Assembly: GCF_030996345.1 (NCBI RefSeq)
Contig: NZ_CP118747.1
Location: 1,610,001 to 1,674,000, forward strand
DNA length: 64,000 bases
Source of the DNA: Acidithiobacillus sp. AMEEHan
GTDB lineage: Bacteria > Pseudomonadota > Gammaproteobacteria > Acidithiobacillales > Acidithiobacillaceae
Direction: 5' to 3'
Below the pieces are notes generated by a model, which searched no databases, had not been told where the DNA came from, and saw only the letters and a list, made by a program, of their open reading frames with translations. Made by a program: the position numbers and the translations under genes. Positions 60,986 to 64,000 of this stretch are shown in pieces. The stretch's first letter is position 1. The number at the start of each line of letters is the position of its first letter.

Positions 60986-61762
60986 TCAAGGTGGTCCTCC
61001 GGGACCGCCTCTCGGCCCAGGCCCTCCCGGTTGTTGGTGGTTCTGCGGACCTCTATTCGGCCCCTGTTGTGGCCCTCCGCCGTGCTGCGGGCCTGGCCCA
61101 CCTCTTTGATAGGGTTGTTGTGGCTGTCCTTGGAAGCCTTGCGGCCCTCTCTGCGGCGGGCCCTGGTGCTGGAACTTTGGTCCGCCTGGATGATCATACC
61201 TCGGTCCGCCGTTCATGGGCTGCGGAGGGCCACCTGCAGGGCCATGTTGGAAGTTCTGGGGACCATAATGGCCTGGCATTTGGGGCTGAGGCCCCTGTTG
61301 CTGAAACTGAGGCCCTCTCGGTTGAAAATGTCCTGGAGGTCCAGGAGGTAGAGGTCTCGGAGCCCCTGGAGGCGCTGGAGGTGGTTGCCTTACCCCCATG
61401 TAATGGAAAAAGTTTCCTGGAGGCGGTGGAGGTGACGCCCCATAGGGTGGCCTGGGAGGAGGTGGAGCACCCGGAGGTAAAGGGGGTGGTGGGGATGGGT
61501 AGTACTGGTAATACGTTTGGGGGTAGTAGTACCACATGATGTACTGAGCGTAGAGGGGCTGGCTATAGTAGCTGCCATAGTTGGAAGGCACCTGAAAGTA
61601 CCCGTACTGTTGGGGCCAATCACTGCTGAGATAAATTTCACCTTCGTAAGGCTGAGGATAATAACCATAACCGCTCTGGTAATAACCACCATAGGGTTGA
61701 TATGTGCAGCCAGACAACAACAGCCCAACTCCAGCAGCCACAAAAAACGCGCTAGTTCTCAT
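60986..61762 (-). CDS. Pro/Gln/Gly-rich lipoprotein
   Basis: 258 residues. Lipobox VGLLLSGC makes it a lipoprotein. The first part is Tyr-rich (YGGYYQSGYGYYPQPYEGEI; YAQYIMWYYYPQTYYQYY); the rest is Pro/Gly/Gln/His-rich low complexity (PPPPLPPGAPPPPRPPYG, later QGPQPQMPGHYGPQNF). An extended, adhesive or matrix-like outer-membrane protein seems likely. The opposite strand also has long open frames here because of the skewed composition, but they carry no family features. It lies 43 bp upstream of the Pro/Tyr gene. Confidence 0.65.
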   Translation of the reverse strand: MRTSAFFVAAGVGLLLSGCTYQPYGGYYQSGYGYYPQPYEGEIYLSSDWPQQYGYFQVPSNYGSYYSQPLYAQYIMWYYYPQTYYQYYPSPPPPLPPGAPPPPRPPYGASPPPPPGNFFHYMGVRQPPPAPPGAPRPLPPGPPGHFQPRGPQFQQQGPQPQMPGHYGPQNFQHGPAGGPPQPMNGGPRYDHPGGPKFQHQGPPQRGPQGFQGQPQQPYQRGGPGPQHGGGPQQGPNRGPQNHQQPGGPGPRGGPGGPP

Positions 61763-62061
61763 GATCGTCTCATAGGCCTATTTAGCTTCAGGCTAATGTT
61801 CAATTCCCATTGAGCCCGTTTTCAATGTGTGGTATCGCAGCTCCAACACCTGCGCCCACGGCAGGGTTTCCGGCAGCCACCGTGCCTAGAACACGAATCG
61901 TCAATGGCTTTCTGTTACTACAGACCTTGCTCGTCATTAGACCACCTCTTTGCCAAAGTGTAGACCACGCTGTAGCGTAGGGACGAAGAAAAGAAAGAAG
62001 AGCTACTGAGGGGCGCATCCGCTACCTTCGTCGATCAACGAGGAGTTGAGACCGTGCTGTG
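61763..62061. other. Intergenic stretch, one doubtful small frame
   Basis: About 300 bp without a firm gene. A 45-codon minus-strand frame (61800-61937) starts after GAGGTGG and reads MTSKVCSNRKPLTIRVLGTV, then AAGNPAVGAGVGAAIPHI, a Gly/Ala-rich stretch. I cannot support it further. Confidence 0.4.
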
Positions 62062-62256
62062 CTACTTTTCCTTCATCGGACAAGTTTTGATGCCCAAAAG
62101 ACTGTAGGCCGGGCAGATGCCCACAATCCCCGTAACCAAGGGCAGCAAGCCAATCCAGCCCCAAGGAGTTTTGGGACCCACGAAGACCAGAGCCACAAGA
62201 ATGATGCCAACAACCACGCGAATGCCGCGATCCACACTGCCTTCATTGATAGTCAT
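62062..62256 (-). CDS. DUF2892 small membrane protein (paralogue 2)
   Basis: 64 residues from ATG 62256, GGGAGGA upstream. Same plan as the copy at 14001: NEGSVDRGIRVVVGIILVAL, the PWGWIG turn and ICPAYSLLGIKTCPMKEK with two Cys. No Crp gene is adjacent here. It may supply the sulfur or redox role suspected for this family to the envelope cluster. A 262-bp gap to the ISNCY element follows upstream, with only a small GGAGC-GCTCC hairpin near 62471-62483. Confidence 0.85.
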   Translation of the reverse strand: MTINEGSVDRGIRVVVGIILVALVFVGPKTPWGWIGLLPLVTGIVGICPAYSLLGIKTCPMKEK

Positions 62257-62518
62257 TTTCGGTCCTCCCGTCGCTAAGCAGGCTTTGATTGTGGTCAGCG
62301 GTGAAGCAATTCGTGTTGGCCACAGTGTCCGGTTTTTACTGGCTAGGAAAAACTCCCCCATCACCGACCGCTTCTTCTTCAATGACCTCTCAAAGGAACC
62401 ATTACTGCGCCCCTCTTGAGCCGCTAGTTCCAAGGCTTGGTCCTCTGAAGGAGAGGAGCTTCCCTAGCTAAGGAGCTTGCTCCAGCACTTCTTCCTTGTC
62501 TACTCCTTCCCCGAGGAT

Positions 62519-63946
62519 TGTAGAAGCAAATTAGTAATGTCCGCTCTCGGCAAGATAGAAATGTCCGTTTCAGAGTTTGGAAGTGGAGACTTGGATGGAG
62601 AAGCGGATCGAGATGAACGAGCGAGAGCTGGAACGGCTGAAGGTGCTTGAGCGGGTACTCGCTGGGGATCTTGATCAGAAGCAGGCGGCGATGAGGTTGG
62701 GGCTGACGGATCGGCAGGTCAGAAGACTGATGAGGCGCTATGAGTGCGAGGGTGCGGCAGGGCTCATCAGTCGGCGACGGGGGAAGCCCTCCAATCGGCG
62801 CCTTGCGCCGGCGGTCAAGGAAACGATCCTAGCGCGGGTGCCAGAGCGCTACGCGGACTTTGGTCCGACGTTGGCGGTGGAGTATTTGCGTGGGGAAGGC
62901 TTGCGGGTCTCCAAGGAGACGTTGCGCGGCTGGATGGTCGAGGCAGGCTTATGGAAGGCCAGACAAAAGCGCTCACTCCGTCTGCATCCGCCGAGGCCCC
63001 GCCGGGTGCGGCGCGGTGAGCTGATCCAGATCGATGGCAGCCCCCATGACTGGTTTGAAGGTCGGGGGCCGCGCTGTTGCCTGATCGCCTTCATCGACGA
63101 CGCCACCAGCCAGGTGACGTTTGCCCGCTTCGTGCCGGTGGAGAGCACACAGGCCTACCTAGATGTGCTCAAGGCTTACGTGACGACCTACGGCTGCCCG
63201 GCGGCGCTCTACAGCGACCGGCATGGCATTTTTACCAAGCACGATCCGGAAGATGGCAAGCCCACCCAGTTCCAACGTGCCACAGCCAGCCTGGGCATGG
63301 AGACGATCCAGGCTTTGACCCCACAGGCCAAGGGGCGGGTGGAGCGGCTCTTCCAGACCCTGCAGGATCGCCTCGTCAAAGCCATGCGTCTTGCGGACAT
63401 TGCCGATATCGAAGCCGCCAATGTCTTCCTGACGGGTTATTTGCCCGAGCACAATGCCCGCTTCGCCGTCGCGCCGCTTGATCCGGCAGATGCCCACCAG
63501 TCCTATGAAGGCGAGGCCAGCGAACTCGCCCGCATTTGTGCCATCCAACACACCCGCACCCTGTCCAAAGACCTGGTGCTGTCTTTCCGACGGCAACGCT
63601 ACATCGTGCAAACGAACGGCGCACCCCGTTATGCCCTGCGGGGGAAGAGAATCACGGTGGTCGAGTATGGCGACGGGCGGGTGGAACTGCTTGCCGGTCA
63701 AGAAATCCTGCCCTACAAGGTATTCGATCCCGCCCAGGACGTCTTCACAGCCGTCGATGACAAGACCCTCAATGCACGGGTGGATGCCATCCTCAAGACA
63801 CGCCAGCCCAAAGAGAAAGGGCGGCCCGGTCCCGATCACCCTTGGCGACGCGCCTTCGCAACCCCTCCCACGGACGACAAAACATCTCCCCTCAACCGGA
63901 CATCTCTATTTTGCCCAGAACCGGACATTTCTACTTTGCCTTGACA
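62519..63946 (+). mobile_element. ISNCY (IS1202-like) element, copy 2
   Basis: 1428 bp, the same ends as copy 1 but opposite orientation. Flanked by the 16-bp direct repeat ctccttccccgaggat (62503-62518 and 63947-63962). The equal length and duplication size of two unrelated insertions make the boundaries secure. Confidence 0.93.
62577..63944 (+). CDS. ISNCY-family transposase, copy 2
   Basis: 455 residues with all DDE residues intact (LIQIDGSPHDWFEG, YSDRHGIFTKHD, KGRVERLFQTLQDR). Several substitutions against copy 1, so the two insertions are not from one very recent burst. The stop codon lies inside the terminal repeat. Confidence 0.92.
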   Translation: MEVETWMEKRIEMNERELERLKVLERVLAGDLDQKQAAMRLGLTDRQVRRLMRRYECEGAAGLISRRRGKPSNRRLAPAVKETILARVPERYADFGPTLAVEYLRGEGLRVSKETLRGWMVEAGLWKARQKRSLRLHPPRPRRVRRGELIQIDGSPHDWFEGRGPRCCLIAFIDDATSQVTFARFVPVESTQAYLDVLKAYVTTYGCPAALYSDRHGIFTKHDPEDGKPTQFQRATASLGMETIQALTPQAKGRVERLFQTLQDRLVKAMRLADIADIEAANVFLTGYLPEHNARFAVAPLDPADAHQSYEGEASELARICAIQHTRTLSKDLVLSFRRQRYIVQTNGAPRYALRGKRITVVEYGDGRVELLAGQEILPYKVFDPAQDVFTAVDDKTLNARVDAILKTRQPKEKGRPGPDHPWRRAFATPPTDDKTSPLNRTSLFCPEPDISTLP

Positions 63947-64000
63947 CTCCTTCCCCGAGGATCAATGTCATCAACCGAGTGGCCAGTGCAAGGCTGGAGG

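Noticed and set aside
60580-61539. Long plus-strand frame (319 codons) opposite the Pro-rich genes
   Set aside because: Composition-driven shadow of the Pro/Gly-rich minus-strand genes. The minus-strand frames have signal peptides and a lipobox; this one has none.

Overview
The window reads like an accessory-rich stretch of a chromosome from an acidophilic sulfur- and metal-oxidising gammaproteobacterium-like organism. Acidithiobacillus or a close relative is my inference. It rests on gene content (exported DsrE-like proteins, a persulfide-dioxygenase-type operon, cytochrome bd, heavy-metal efflux, autotroph-style nitrate assimilation, many IS elements) and not on any marker gene. I saw no rRNA, tRNA or CRISPR array.

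Layout. 1-2.4 kb: 3' bulk of phosphoenolpyruvate synthase. 2.4-5.7 kb: IS graveyard. An IS1595-type transposase N-terminus is fused in frame to an IS30-type C-terminus, and the fusion is split by an intact IS66 element with a perfect 8-bp target duplication. 5.8-6.6 kb: three small minus-strand genes, one broken. 6.7-14.2 kb: oxygen and redox block, with cydAB, a divergent FNR-like regulator, a 2OG-Fe oxygenase, PadR, a DUF2202 ferritin-like protein, a truncated haemoglobin, a second Crp/Fnr regulator and a DUF2892 protein. 14.2-22.5 kb: metal block, with a CusCBA-type copper/silver exporter flanked by Met/His-rich exported proteins behind a MerR-type promoter, then a CsoR/RcnR repressor and a His-rich nickel/cobalt exporter.

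22.6-36.3 kb: complete nitrate assimilation region on the minus strand. The main operon is nirB-nirD-nasA-ybiB(frameshifted)-cobA-cbiX-nasT. A separate narK-porin unit and a cytosolic nitrate sensor gene, nasS, follow upstream. Each of the three transcription units has an intrinsic terminator in its leader just ahead of the first start codon. With NasT (an ANTAR antiterminator) and NasS encoded here, this is a coherent attenuation regulon. A LysR gene sits next to nasS and is divergent from an EmrAB-like export operon.

36.4-43.6 kb: export operon with two tandem DHA2 transporters, a NodT-type outer-membrane lipoprotein and an EmrA/HlyD adaptor, followed by DUF488, a hemerythrin and an unknown gene. 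43.6-47.0 kb: AlkA-type glycosylase, then a single-domain globin with a ferredoxin-type reductase, divergent from a frameshifted Crp/Fnr gene across a TTGAT-N4-GTCAA box. 47.1-48.2 kb: internally deleted IS1182 element. 48.7-49.4 kb: small membrane proteins. 49.5-52.3 kb: sulfur-stress operon of persulfide dioxygenase-like MBL, ArsR/SqrR-like repressor, MFS transporter and DsrE.

52.3-57.4 kb: ISNCY copy 1 (16-bp target duplication) abuts that operon's promoter. Next is a DsbG-like gene with a TGA exactly at the first cysteine of its CPYC site. It is further split by a second IS66, which carries a 497-bp tandem duplication of one end. 57.4-62.3 kb: envelope cluster of unknown role with two exported DsrE-like proteins, a porin, exported DUF302, a Pro/Tyr-rich secreted protein, a Pro/Gln-rich lipoprotein and DUF2892. 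62.5-63.9 kb: ISNCY copy 2, again with a 16-bp duplication.

The best candidates for something new are the three-leader NasS/NasT attenuation regulon, the envelope DsrE/DUF302/DsbG cluster, and the TGA-at-active-site DsbG relic.
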